From NCBI GenBank assembly GCA_958510875.1, contig CAUEHT010000002.1, positions 1,240,001 to 1,304,000 of the forward strand: a stretch of DNA of 64,000 nt, read 5' to 3'. The notes under the pieces are model-generated. The model did not search any database, had not been told where the DNA came from, and saw only the letters and a program-made list of their open reading frames with translations. Source of the stretch: Endomychus coccineus (lineage: Eukaryota > Arthropoda > Insecta > Coleoptera > Endomychidae). The position numbers and the translations under genes were made by a program. Shown here piece by piece: positions 24,111 through 34,500 of this stretch; position 1 is the first letter of the stretch; every line of letters begins with the position of its first letter.

Positions 24111-25004
24111 ATTTTTTTTCGTACAAAGATGAATGAATAAGTACACAGTTCAAGTATTGTTGGTAGTATGTAGATTCTTCCTTAAAGCTTGATGATTTTT
24201 GAACAAGTTGATACGAGGGCCTCTGTCAATGAAGTAAACAAATTTTTATTTTCTTTTGTACGAAGATCAATGATTCACAGACATTTTAATTCTGAAACAG
24301 TGTAGTTGCAATATTGCAATATTGCAATGAATATTATTTAAGGAGCCAAGTAGTAGTAGAGCTACTATATTTTATAAGCATTTCCTTTTGCAACACTTGA
24401 AGCTTCATCAATTGAATTATATATTAACCTGTAAATTGACAAAGTGACGTAAGTTACAAATTCAAGAGAGTAGGTACTATAGAACAACACCTTTGACTGA
24501 AATTTCACTCGATTCTATATTATATTGTATATTTAACAATGTGTTTGATACCAGAAAGCATACTTTCAACAAAGCATATATCAATTTACAACATTACGAA
24601 ATATATCGGGAACGCTTCCAAGGGTTGAAACGTAGAGCATTAATACTAGAAAGAACTGATGTTTGCAAATACATGTACCTATAACATAAACTAAGATAGG
24701 ACGTAAGATCAGGGGTACCTACATTTTTATCATTACATATCTATGTCATTGAATATTCAAAACTTAGTACGTAGGTAACTTTACCAAAGTTGAATTCATT
24801 CCTATATGTGACTATCTTTTTCAAATCATATTTAATATACCTACTTCTGAAGTTTTATGTAAAATGATTGAAAGCTCAATAAAACTGAAATGAACATTTT
24901 TCAAACATGGTAAGTACATATCTGAATAATATAACTTTCCAACTATTAACATTCAATTTAATACCTACATTTATTAATGAAAATCATAAATAACTTTAAA
25001 TAAA
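24111..25004. other. Non-coding, mixed repeat relics
   Basis: 24,120-24,480 repeats LINE-K-like and block-E-like sequence; 24,830-24,960 is a partial copy of direct repeat C. A 63-codon frame at 24,493-24,684 has no family resemblance and is not called. Confidence 0.55.
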
Positions 25005-25010
25005 TTTATT
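25005..25010 (-). terminator. Poly(A) signal of the RG-repeat gene
   Basis: AATAAA on the minus strand, 32 nt beyond the stop codon at 25,043, supporting exon 3 as the last exon. Confidence 0.55.
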
Positions 25011-25042
25011 CATTCTTAAAAAAAAGGGAACAATTCAATAAC

Positions 25043-25658
25043 TTAAGTGGGTACTTCATCCATAAGGAGAATTTCCTCCTCATCCATTCCTATAAAAAAA
25101 ATTATATATTAATAATTTATAAAATAAGATTGAAAAGTATAACAATATATAAACGTAGGTATAAATGGTAAATAAACATATTTTCTTCTTCTGGTTCCGC
25201 AGCCGGAACAGCAGGTCCCCCATTTCCCTCCTGCTCGGGGACCACGGGTACCGCATCCTTTTCTTCCGGGAGCGGGATCCTTCGTCCCCGGTACAGGGCC
25301 CGGCCTCTGCCTCGACCCCGGCCTCGACCCCGTCCTCTACCCCGTCCTCCTCTGCGTCCGCCGCCATCTCTTTGCACAACAATATATTTTTCCTACAACA
25401 ACAAAAAATAACTGTAAAATGTTCTTATTGATATCAAAATACGTTATGTATTCAATTAATCGTCAATATTTAACTTGTAGGTACAATAAAAAAGTTGCAA
25501 TAAAATATAATATATGCAGGTATTTAGTTAATGAATCAAAATTTTACTTTGATCTAAAGTGTTCAAAATTTAAATAAAGCATAAAATATACTTACATAAT
25601 AATTATTTATAACAACGCTGCCTCCTGCAGCGTTGTTGACCACACAACGCTTATCCAT
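25043..25658 (-). CDS. Small spliced gene: RG-repeat protein of about 115 aa, unknown function
   Basis: Not recognised. Model: exon 1 25,658-25,596 (ATG, 21 codons, GTAAGT donor), exon 2 25,392-25,155 (TTGTTGTTGTAG acceptor), exon 3 25,089-25,043 (TTTTTTTTATAG acceptor, TAA stop). Phases fit throughout. The protein has a short N-terminus (MDKRCVVNNAAGGSVVINNY), then QRDGGGRRGG and about ten RG dipeptides, a Pro/Glu/Ala-rich middle and an acidic end (MDEEEILLMDEVPT). RG runs commonly bind RNA and are methylated on arginine; that role here is inference. The exon 2 donor (GTTTAT) is weak; without it exon 2 reads on to a stop at 25,117. The coding DNA is far richer in G+C than its surroundings. 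It lies head to head with the gene at 27,825-28,396. Confidence 0.55.
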
Positions 25659-25740
25659 TTTATGCGTACTGATATAAAATGTCATATTACAAATTGTATA
25701 ACGTTCAAAACAAAAACGAATCGTTTTATGTCAACGCTTG

Positions 25741-25747
25741 ATTTATA
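25741..25747 (-). promoter_or_regulatory. TATA-like box upstream of the RG-repeat gene
   Basis: TATAAAT on the minus strand, about 83 nt upstream of the ATG at 25,658, a spacing that leaves room for a short leader. Confidence 0.4.
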
Positions 25748-26179
25748 ATCCACCCATAGATCGTAAATATAATTTAGTAAATACCACACGTATTAATTAT
25801 ACTACAATGTTATCATTTACATTTGAAACAAATATTTATATATATATATTTATACTTTTTTTTCTCGCGCGATATATTTTCAAAAGTAACAAAGCAGCAT
25901 AGAATCAAATCGATATGGTTAGTATTTCCATCATAGAATAAATTGAAAATCAAAATTTTACAATAATTGTACTTGAATTTGTTGAACGTTGAAACAAACA
26001 AATTAGACTGACCCATTTATGTATTATAACAAAAGATAATAATGAATCGATCTCCTATAAATTTCAAATTTCTTAATTATATGTTCTATAATCCATAGTA
26101 TTCTGTGTCACAGACATAAAGCAATATCAAGGGTAGTATGATAAATTATTTAATGTCAATTGTCATTCGAATGAGACGC
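25748..26179. other. Intergenic spacer between two divergent TATA boxes
   Basis: About 430 bp, AT-rich, with an alternating AT run near 25,836-25,846. No coding potential. As the shared upstream region of two divergent genes it is the natural place for common control elements, but none can be named. Confidence 0.4.
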
Positions 26180-26187
26180 TATAAAAA
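26180..26187 (+). promoter_or_regulatory. TATA box of the plus-strand small gene
   Basis: TATAAAAA, with likely transcription start about 30 bp downstream near 26,210. The octamer GAGACGCT occurs just before the box (26,173) and again near the presumed start (26,211). Confidence 0.45.
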
Positions 26188-26573
26188 TATAATTGTTTTA
26201 GAAATTGTACGAGACGCTGAGCAAGTTTCAACATTATTATTTTATATGCTATAGAAGACTTCAACAATTATTATTATTGTGTTCATCAAATTGAATGTAA
26301 GTATACTTATTTATATTACATGTAATGTTGATATTTATTAATCGATTTCAAAAATAAATTCAAACGTTTTAATATGTTCTTGATTGTTTTAAACTTTTTA
26401 ATTGTTTATAATTGGGTAGAATGAAATTGATGTACCTATTTCACATAAGAAAATCCATAATGTTGATATCATTATTGTAGAGTTGTATATCAAATTATCT
26501 AGATGTAGACATGATGTAACGTTGAAAAATCTTGTCTTCCGGATGGATTCCGCGTCACAATAGCTCGACTTGA

Positions 26574-26616
26574 TGCCGACGTTTCGCCAACCATTACAGG
26601 TGGCATCTTCAGGGCA
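26574..26616 (-). ncRNA. Hammerhead-like motif in the left foldback arm
   Basis: On the minus strand: stem I UGCC/GGCA, core CUGAAGA (fits the CUGANGA consensus), an extra U, a GC-rich stem II closed by GGC, then GAAAC directly followed by the cleavage triplet GUC. Stem III is reduced to almost nothing, so activity as a monomer is doubtful. This arm retains the intact GAAAC. Confidence 0.4.
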
Positions 26617-26660
26617 GGCTTGAGGCTTGAACTGAACAGTTTCAGTTCAAGCCTCAAGCC

Positions 26661-26703
26661 TGCCCTGAAGATGCCACCTGTAATGGTTGGCGGAACGTCG
26701 GCA
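26661..26703 (+). ncRNA. Hammerhead-like motif in the right foldback arm, mutated
   Basis: Mirror copy of 26,574-26,616. GAAAC has become GGAAC (the single arm mismatch), which removes an invariant core adenine. Confidence 0.35.
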
Positions 26704-27824
26704 TCAAGTCGAGCTATTGTGACGCGGAATCCATCCGGAAGACAAGATTTTTCAAGATTAGCTGTCCGCGGAAGTAATACTATCCAAGATGATGTAACGT
26801 TGTGGAAGGAATTCAAGTTTAACAAACAACACTTTCTCTTAGATCCCTAAGCAATTCCTCTATTACCTTGAACGTTAATTAACCAATAAATGAAACTGAT
26901 AGAATGGGGGATCATAAATGACTGTTATTTGCTGAATCGTGATCCCAGGTGGTATCATTTGAAAAAATCACTTTCAGCAATCTTAACCACGTCGTTTAAA
27001 CGAAATTACCTCATCCTTCATCTATAATTGTCATACAATTCAAATTTCTTTCTTTTTTTTCTCTAGATTCCAGCTACACAACATTCCAGTGGTGACTGAC
27101 ATACCTATTGATTAAATATTTGTATATTAAATTCGCAGTAAGTCTTTATCTGTATCTACTTCTTGAATGATTTCATTTCACATGTTTGCATTATAAAATT
27201 AATATTAAACTTAACAATTATAATCCTGTATATATACAATCAAAACGAAATTATTCCACTGTTCATTTATTTAAAACTATAATCAAGCTGCTTTCAAGGC
27301 AATCACCTTCAATCATTGTAATTCAGGAACGATATGAAACTATCGAAAAACTCTTGCATGTTTAGACAAAAATAAAAAAGTAATTCAGCTCCGGCTAACA
27401 GGGTATTGAGGGAAATGAGTGTAGCAGACTCACTGGCAATGAGGGTGCACTCTTAAAATTTATCAGAGCATTACCATATATGAAAAACAGCTAAAATGGC
27501 TATATCATCTTGATCCAAAACTTTCTTTATAAATGTTCTGACATAATAAATGATATTCAGCCCAGTAATAAAAAATCTTAACCTATTTTAAACTGGGGTT
27601 CATTTTGATATTTTTATTAATTCCTTTTATGTTTCAGGTTAACTGCCAAGTAAAATCTAGCTTATTTATTGTATACGAAGATTGAGTATCGAGCAAGTTA
27701 TATACCTATAGGTAAGTGTGTTGATGTATACTGTTTTTTTAAAACACATCCACACAATAAAGACGTATACAATAATATTTTGCTGTTCATATATTTTTAC
27801 TAAAATTGTTATTTCTGTTTTATA

Positions 27825-28396
27825 ATGCCGAGAAAACCAAGATATTCATATACCAAACGGAATAAGCAGCAAAGTAGTTCTGGAAGGAACGCAAATGGTA
27901 ATTAGTGCAGAACAATTTGTTTTGATTGATATAAATAATCGAGTACACATTTATAGATTCCACAAAGAATGATGAAACCGTAATACCAAAATTACGGTTG
28001 AGACGTGTCACTCAACCTGATGGTACGAAACTTTGGCAAGTTGTGAAAGATGTTGTTGAATCAAATGAAAGGAAACAACAAACTGAAACTGAAACAGAAC
28101 CAGTCGCAGGTCCTTCTAGAACACCAAATACCTCTATGGTCTATGGTAAGTATAAACATCTCAAATTTCTGACAAGAATATCAAATGAATTGATTTCATT
28201 GCAATATATATATAGTATATTTTGATTACCTCTATGTATTACTATTTGACTTTTTTTCTGTTTTACAAAATGTATCACTTATTTGTAATGATATTTCTAT
28301 TAAATGATTTGTGTAGATTTATATTTGCAAGCTGCTCAAGGTTTCAGAAATATATTGTCACTTAATATTGGGAAAGCTCTTCCACCTACAGAATAA
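27825..28396 (+). CDS. Small spliced gene: basic protein of 113 aa, unknown function
   Basis: Not recognised. Exons 27,825-27,897, 27,957-28,145 and 28,317-28,396 join in phase (each junction completes a Gxx codon). Acceptors are TTATAG and GTGTAG; donors are GTAATT and GTAAGT. The stop TAA is at 28,394 and an AATAAA overlaps it. The protein starts MPRKPRYSYTKRNKQQ (strongly basic), has a middle with RLRRVTQPDGTKLWQVV followed by a Thr/Glu-rich stretch, and ends in QAAQGFRNILSLNIGKALPPTE. No transmembrane segment or signal peptide is evident. The basic N-terminus could be a nuclear or nucleic-acid-binding tail (inference). Three independent in-phase junctions make a chance frame unlikely. It is transcribed away from the RG-repeat gene. 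Confidence 0.6.
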
Positions 28397-28499
28397 ATGT
28401 ATAGCCTTACTGTGATTTTCTATCAAAATTGTTATAAACCCGAATTTTTCAAATGCTATACTACACTATAATTTCAAACATTCAAACTACACAAAAACT

Positions 28500-29871
28500 A
28501 TCATTTACAATTATAAATCTCACACATATAAATCAATTCAATAACGTGCTTTCACATTATTTTCTTGAATATATATCATAACAGACAATTTAGTGTCAAC
28601 ATTTATTTTATGACATTTCATAATAAATATCGAAAGATTAAACTCATCCACTATTGGATCATACACTTTACTGATACTACAATATATACTTTGAAAAAAC
28701 TGTGCATCAATGGGTTTTCCAATAAATTTGAAATGTTAAGATGAGAAGGCTATTTATTACTTTGTTTATGTAATCTTCTATTGTATCAAACCTAACCAGC
28801 TGTATCGAACACAGGCTTTTCTTTATAAACTATCACTCACAATCGATAATTTTACATAGATAAATCAATTATTCCAGTAAGTTTATTTAAATTATTATGT
28901 TCCATGATGTTGTCTATTATAATTGATGATTTTGATGTAAACAGTTTCTTTATCACGTTTCACAGTACATACATTGTGGTCAAATTCAGAAAACATTTAA
29001 ATTAGTAAAATTGAATTCGAAAGAAATTGATAATTGTTTTTCACTAACTTTTATAAGAATATTCTGGGATTAAAATAGTAATATTGACAAAATATTTAAC
29101 TCACGAAATAATCATTACATTGCTATCCATTCTATTTTCAAACATTTAAGAATTTCATCAATTGTCATTTTAAAATTTGATTTGAAACTATTAATTCCAA
29201 ATCTGACATGTATATGTTACTTTTGTCAACATGTACACTTTTTTTCGTGCTCTAAAGTATACCATAGCTTGATAAATACGTTAAATATATTGATTATTAT
29301 ATTGTCCTTTTTGTCGATACTTCCAACAATATGAAGTCATCTCACAAATTTTTATGATGGGTGGAACATTATCGAGACAATCATTTTGACAAATTTTTAT
29401 CTTGTGGCTAGTTTGTATGTTACAGAGTCTTTTGCATTTTACAATACGTCCACAATTGGATCATAAGCTTCATACACTACAACATATACCTTCCAACAAA
29501 CTTCGAACCAATGGATTTTCCAATAAATTTGAATTGTTAAGATAAGGAGACATTTATATTACGACATTTTTCCAATAAATATCGAAAGATGGAACATGGA
29601 AATATATTACAATTAATTCAATTTATTGTAAAGACAATTTCTGGTTGCTTTTCTCATGAGTTTTGGGAAAATCTTTCACGAATATTACGGTGTTGACTAA
29701 TAATCTAATAAATGTTATTTTTAAAAGGTTTTTTGATAAGCGATATCACTTTTTCGGCATAAACCATTCACTACCGAATAAACTTTATGAGTTACTCTTT
29801 GATCTTTTCGATATTATTCATTTTATTCAAAAACCTCATTCATTCATGATAATATTCCAACCAAGGGCTTA
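28500..29871 (+). repeat. 870-bp satellite-like repeat, proximal part
   Basis: Sequence homologous to the tandem units at 41,880-44,860, for example 28,733-28,920 equals 41,883-42,070. It gives the uninterrupted version of the Spy insertion site at about 28,725-28,731 (AATAAATTTGAAATG). Bases 28,397-28,500 are presumed 3' flank of the small gene. The array is broken at 29,872 by LINE J. Confidence 0.75.
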
Positions 29872-30227
29872 TGAAATCACAATAATTAAAATGTGAGAGA
29901 ACAAGTGTTTCCACTAAGTGAGAAAACGTGAGATAATGCCGAGAATAATAGAGCATTCTTAAGGATGCATATGATTTCTGCAACAATTTGGATACATAAT
30001 CCTTGAATCTTAGTTCATTATCCAGTAGTATTCCCAAATTGTTAACCAAACTAACCACTGGTAAAGTGCAATTGTTAATATGAATATTAATGTTCGAACT
30101 CACATCTTGATAGGTTCCCCTGGCACAAAATAATATAACTTTACATTTGGCAGGGTTTAAGAGAAGGTTATGTACTAGAGATGAATTATGAATAAGCTGA
30201 AGATCATTATTGATTAATTGTTGAGGA
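29872..30227 (-). pseudogene. LINE J copy 2, 3' half of ORF2
   Basis: Minus-strand continuation of 36,794-37,892 after the BEL element. It reads QQLINNDLQLI, CKVILFCARGTYQDV, NNLGILLDNELRF and the tail LVETLVLSHFNYCDF, where copy 1 is already truncated. The 5-bp sequence GAGGA at 30,223-30,227 is the target duplication of the BEL insertion. Confidence 0.85.
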
Positions 30228-30673
30228 TGTAAACTCTTTTTCTTTGCTTTGTTAGGTTTACACAATTGCTTTCCTTGAGCCGGTAACTTGGCTTTTCAAG
30301 GTTTGCACTAGAAAATAACTTGAGGTGGACTGTAAGTAATACACCCGATAACTTCAAACGTATTTAATGTTAAACCATAAACCACTAGAACCGGCCGGGA
30401 GCATTAAACGTGTTATACAGGTGAACAAGTGTGGGCGAATGTATTTCAATTATTGTTCTCGATATTTACTACACAATAGCTGAATTAACACTGGCGCGCT
30501 GATGTCATTGTTTGCGCCGAGTTCACTTTGTCTCTCCAGAAAACACGATTGGAGAGGGTTGACACTGTTTACACCCGGAAGGAACAGATTGCCTGCGGCG
30601 ACCCCGTTTACACAGTATCATAGTTAAGTCGCGCAGAGATTTATATTTCTATATGAATTTCGAGTGCTTAACA
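30228..30673 (-). repeat. 3' LTR of BEL 1
   Basis: 446 bp, identical to 36,343-36,788. The minus-strand sequence just upstream of it (about 30,674-30,690) is purine-rich (GGGCCGGGAGTA) and is the likely plus-strand primer. Confidence 0.95.
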
Positions 30674-30776
30674 TACTCCCGGCCCAAAAACGCTGAAAAT
30701 AATACAGGGTACAGAATACTTAGCCTAACTACATGGGCACAAGGCCTCTGGGTTACACCGAGACTTAACCTAGTAC

Positions 30777-31520
30777 CTAATTGTCTTTCTCCGCGGATAT
30801 CGGTAACGGGCATACCTTTACAACCGAGCGCTTGATAACGCCACTCGAAGTTTTGATGGACACCACCCGCACTACACCATCTGAGCCTGGGTGAACCGAC
30901 ACTACACGACCCAGTCGCCAACTATAAGGCGGCGCATTTTCATCGACGATCAGCACCATAGTCCCAATCGTAAGAACCCCTTGGCTCGTCTTCCACTTCG
31001 TCCTTTCTTGCAGCTGGGCAATGTACTCCTTAGACCATCGGGACCAAAAACCTTGTTTCATAGCCTCCAATTGTTCGTAATGAGAAAGTCTATTTGTTGC
31101 TACCCCTTGGAGATCTGAATGGGGAAGGGAACTTAAGGAACGACCAATTAAGAAATGGGCAGGAGTCAATGTATGTAAATCATTGGGGTCAACGGACAGC
31201 GGGGTCAAAGGTCTTGAATTCAGGATTCCCTCTATGTGAACAACAATCGTGTACAAACTTTCAAAGGTTAGCAACGAATTTTTCACAATCCTTTTTAAGT
31301 GGTGTTTAGCGGATTTCACTCCAGCTTCCCAAACCCCACCCTGATGAGGGGAATAAGCTGGTATAAAAGACCATTTAACGTCAAAATCGTTTGATAACTC
31401 ATCCTGAATGGTATTGTTATTTTCCTTTAAAAATTGTCCAAATTCCTTTAACTGATTATTTGCTCCTACGAAGTTGCTACCGTTATCGGAATATACGTGA
31501 AATGGTTTTCCGACGAGCAA
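30777..31520 (-). CDS. BEL 1 integrase C-terminal part and DUF5641-like end (second frame)
   Basis: 247 codons overlapping the end of the long frame by 38 bp. It begins in the middle of the integrase core: VYSDNGSNFVGANN carries the second catalytic Asp, and the catalytic Glu lies in the GGVWEAGVKSAKHHL helix. The C-terminal FWSRWSKEYIAQLQ and VLIVDENAPPYSWRLGRV belong to the DUF5641 domain that ends BEL/Pao polyproteins. It should be one protein with the upstream frame; the split looks like loss of a single base near 31,515. Whether translation can bridge it is unknown. Confidence 0.92.
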   Translation of the reverse strand: MLVGKPFHVYSDNGSNFVGANNQLKEFGQFLKENNNTIQDELSNDFDVKWSFIPAYSPHQGGVWEAGVKSAKHHLKRIVKNSLLTFESLYTIVVHIEGILNSRPLTPLSVDPNDLHTLTPAHFLIGRSLSSLPHSDLQGVATNRLSHYEQLEAMKQGFWSRWSKEYIAQLQERTKWKTSQGVLTIGTMVLIVDENAPPYSWRLGRVVSVHPGSDGVVRVVSIKTSSGVIKRSVVKVCPLPISAEKDN

Positions 31521-34500
31521 TAAAGCGCTGAAATGTTTCTAAAAATGATAAGGTACTTAGTTCTGAAACAAGTTCCAAGTGAACTGCCTTTGTGGTCAAA
31601 CAGATAAATAAAGCGAGGTAACATTTGCTGACCTTGCAACCTCGACCTTTGCGATCCTTAACCGAAAATGGACCAGCATAGTCCACACCGGTATCAGAAA
31701 ATGGCAACCTTGGAGATATTCGTGCTTCAGGCAAATTTCCCATTAATGGTATTTGAATTTTAGGTTTGAACCTGAAGCATACCACACATTCTCGAATTAT
31801 ACGCTTGGCAAGATTCTTGCCTGAAATAGGCCAGTAGTTTTCCCGAACAGATGCCAGTAGCATTTGAGGCCCGCAATGTAAGAGCTTGAAATGTTCTGCT
31901 CGGCAAATCAAATAAGTCAATGGATGCTTTGACGACAAAACAATGGGGTGTTTTTTATCAAAACAATATGAAGAGTTTTTTAATCTTCCTCCTACACGAA
32001 TGACACCATCTCGCATAAATGGAGTCAAACTCAGAATTTTGCTTTTCGTACCAACTTCTTGATGGTGATTTAGGTCAAACATTTCTTGACCGAATGTTTC
32101 ACGTTGAGAAATTTGATAAAGCAAATGCATAGCATTTCTGAGTTCGTCAACACTGAGAAAACCAGACAATTTCTCATTTTTCTTTTTGCAGTTGTTTATA
32201 AATCTTAAACAAAAGGCAAAAACACTTTTGAGCCGACATAAAGAGGAAAATCGATTGAAGGGAAATAGTTCGTGGTTGGTTTGAACAAATGTTTTTGTCT
32301 GGTTTCTAACTTCAGGTAATTCATTTACTGGAATTGATAAGGAAATATCTTCAGGCCAAGTTTCCTCTGAATGTTTTAACCATGAAGGACCGTGAAACCA
32401 TTTGGCCGAACTAATTAAATTTCTTGGCGACATACCTCTTGACAGGATGTCTGCAGGATTTGAATTGGTAGGCACATATCGCCAATTTGACATTTCAGAC
32501 AACCGTTGTATGTCTGCCACGCGATTCCCAACGAAAGGTTGCAAAATCTTAGGGGGGGAACGAATCCAAGCTAATGCTACTGTGGAATTGGACCACAAGT
32601 ATTTACCATCATACCTGAGAGTTAATGACTTGGTGGTTTTCTCCAATAACTGTGTCAACAATAAGGCGGCACACAGTTCTAGTCTAGGGATACTTAATGG
32701 TTGGAGAGGCGCTACCCTGGTTTTTGAAGTGATCAAATTCACAAAAACTTCATTTTCTTGGGTTTCTATCCGAAGATATAAGGCTGCCCCATACGCTTTT
32801 TGGGAACTATCCGAGAATCCGTGAATTTGAATAGATATTGGATCTAAACAAGAAATATGTCTTGGAATTCTCAGATCATTGAGTTCCAAAATATTTTTTT
32901 TGAACTCCTTCCATTGATCTGAGATATCTTTAGGGACTTCTTGGTCCCATGAAAGCTTGAGTGACCACAATGATTGCATCATTATTTTGGCACAAATGGT
33001 TATTGGACTGATGAGTCCAAGAGGATCAAATATGCTTGCTGTTTCGGACAAAATGGTTCTTTTCGTGACTCTCCTTTTTTGGGTAAAAGGCCTAAGTTGA
33101 AAAGAAAAGGTGTCTTCCACACAAGACCAACCCATTCCTAGAGTTTTGCTTGTATCAGAGGGTGCAAAGAAAAAAGAATCAGTAGAAGAACTTACTGGCT
33201 TGAGACCTTCGAGTACCAGAGGATTGTTGCTCTTCCATTTTCTTAGTTCAAAACAGCCTGATTGAAGAATAGATGAAACTTGTTGGGCCAAAGAATTAAG
33301 ATCTTCCTTGGAGTCGGCACCAGATAGGAGATCATCTACATAAATGTCTCGTTTGATAGCTTGAGCTGCTTGAGGGTGAGAATTTTCGTGTTCAATAGCT
33401 AATTGAAGAAGACAACGAGTTGCCAAGAACGGTGCACTAGTTGTACCATAGGCTACTCGATTTATAGAATAAGTCTGAAGTTCATCCTCAGGACTTTCAC
33501 GCCACACTATTAATTGAAGAGGTCTGAATTCATCTGCAATCTCTATCTGTCGATACATTTTACTTATGTCTGCTGAAACGACAAAGGCATGCTGCCTGAA
33601 CCTTACAATGATTGAAAAGAGGTCTTCTTGAACCGTAGGGCCAGCAACTTGAATTGAATTGTAAGAATACCCTGATGATGACTCTGCAGAACAATTAAAC
33701 ACTACCCTTAATTTTGTAGTGATGCTCTCTTCACGTAAAACGCCATGGTGAGGAGAAAAATAAGTCACTTGATTTGGACTTGCGTTGAAAAGGGCCATGT
33801 GGGTAGAATGTTTGTACTCATTCATGAAATCGCAGTACATTTCCCTTTGTTTGGGATTCACTGCAAGTTTACGCTCAAGCCCAAAGAACTGGCGTACAGC
33901 GAGCTCCTTTGAATCACCTAGTTTGGTTACAGGTTCCTTGAGAGGGATTGAAACCATAAATCTTCCTTCAGGCGTACGCTTGAAGGTCTTGGAAAAGTGA
34001 GTTTCTGCAAAATTCTCTTCGGTTGACAGATTGGACTCATTCGAAATTTCTTCGATTTCCCAGAACTTGGCAAGTTGGTTCTGTAAGTCGGAATTTTTTG
34101 AAAAATGACAAGACGTGACAACCCTGCGTGCAGAGCCTAAGGGTCCTGAAACTACCCAACCAAGTTTGGTCTTCTGTAGTACTGGATTTCCCTTACCTAA
34201 CTGAATGTTACCCTTTTCTATCAATGACCAATAAGTGTCGGCCCCTATCAACATGTCTATTTTGTTGGGTTGGAAAAAGGTTCGATCTGACAACTCAATG
34301 TTCGATGAAATATTTAGAGAATTTGGGTTGAAACCGAAGCTCGGAAGCTTATCAGTGATTGCTGGAATGACAAGACAATGAAGGGTTGTTTGATAATCAG
34401 ATAGTAAAGATTTCAACATTACATTGCATGAAGTATTTAATCTTGATTGGCATTGCCCAATGCCGAGAACAGAAAAATTAATTTTTTCTTGTGCACGTCC

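Larger units (their letters stand above)
26525..26788. mobile_element. Foldback element with 112-bp arms, probably a Penelope-derived non-autonomous element
   Basis: Arms 26,525-26,636 and 26,641-26,752 are reverse complements with one mismatch, separated by 4 nt. A 36-nt tail follows the right arm. The whole is flanked by a perfect 14-bp repeat ATGATGTAACGTTG (26,511-26,524 and 26,789-26,802). This layout (inverted arms, an asymmetric ~30-nt tail, a 13-14-bp target duplication, a hammerhead-like motif in each arm) is the same as in PLE 1, which suggests a Penelope-type origin. There is no coding sequence. One arm mismatch implies a recent origin. Confidence 0.8.
26210..27711 (+). other. Possible non-coding 5' exons of the plus-strand small gene
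   Basis: Three candidate exons bounded by consensus splice sites: about 26,210-26,296 (donor GTAAGT), 27,067-27,137 (acceptor TCTCTAG, donor GTAAGT) and 27,638-27,711 (acceptor GTTTCAG, donor GTAAGT). I could not find a good acceptor between 27,712 and the ATG at 27,825; the third exon may instead read straight through to 27,897. The foldback element at 26,525-26,788 would fall in the first intron. Only transcript data can settle this. Confidence 0.35.

Noticed and set aside
24493..24684. 63-codon plus-strand frame
   Set aside because: Lies in repeat relics with no domain, splice or promoter support.
25165..25431. Plus-strand frame of 88 codons rich in Ser/Pro over the GC island
   Set aside because: It is the reverse strand of the RG-repeat exon. 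The splice sites and poly(A) signal fit the minus strand.
29663..29896. 77-codon plus-strand frame near LINE J
   Set aside because: It straddles the satellite/LINE J junction and reads the antisense of the LINE tail.
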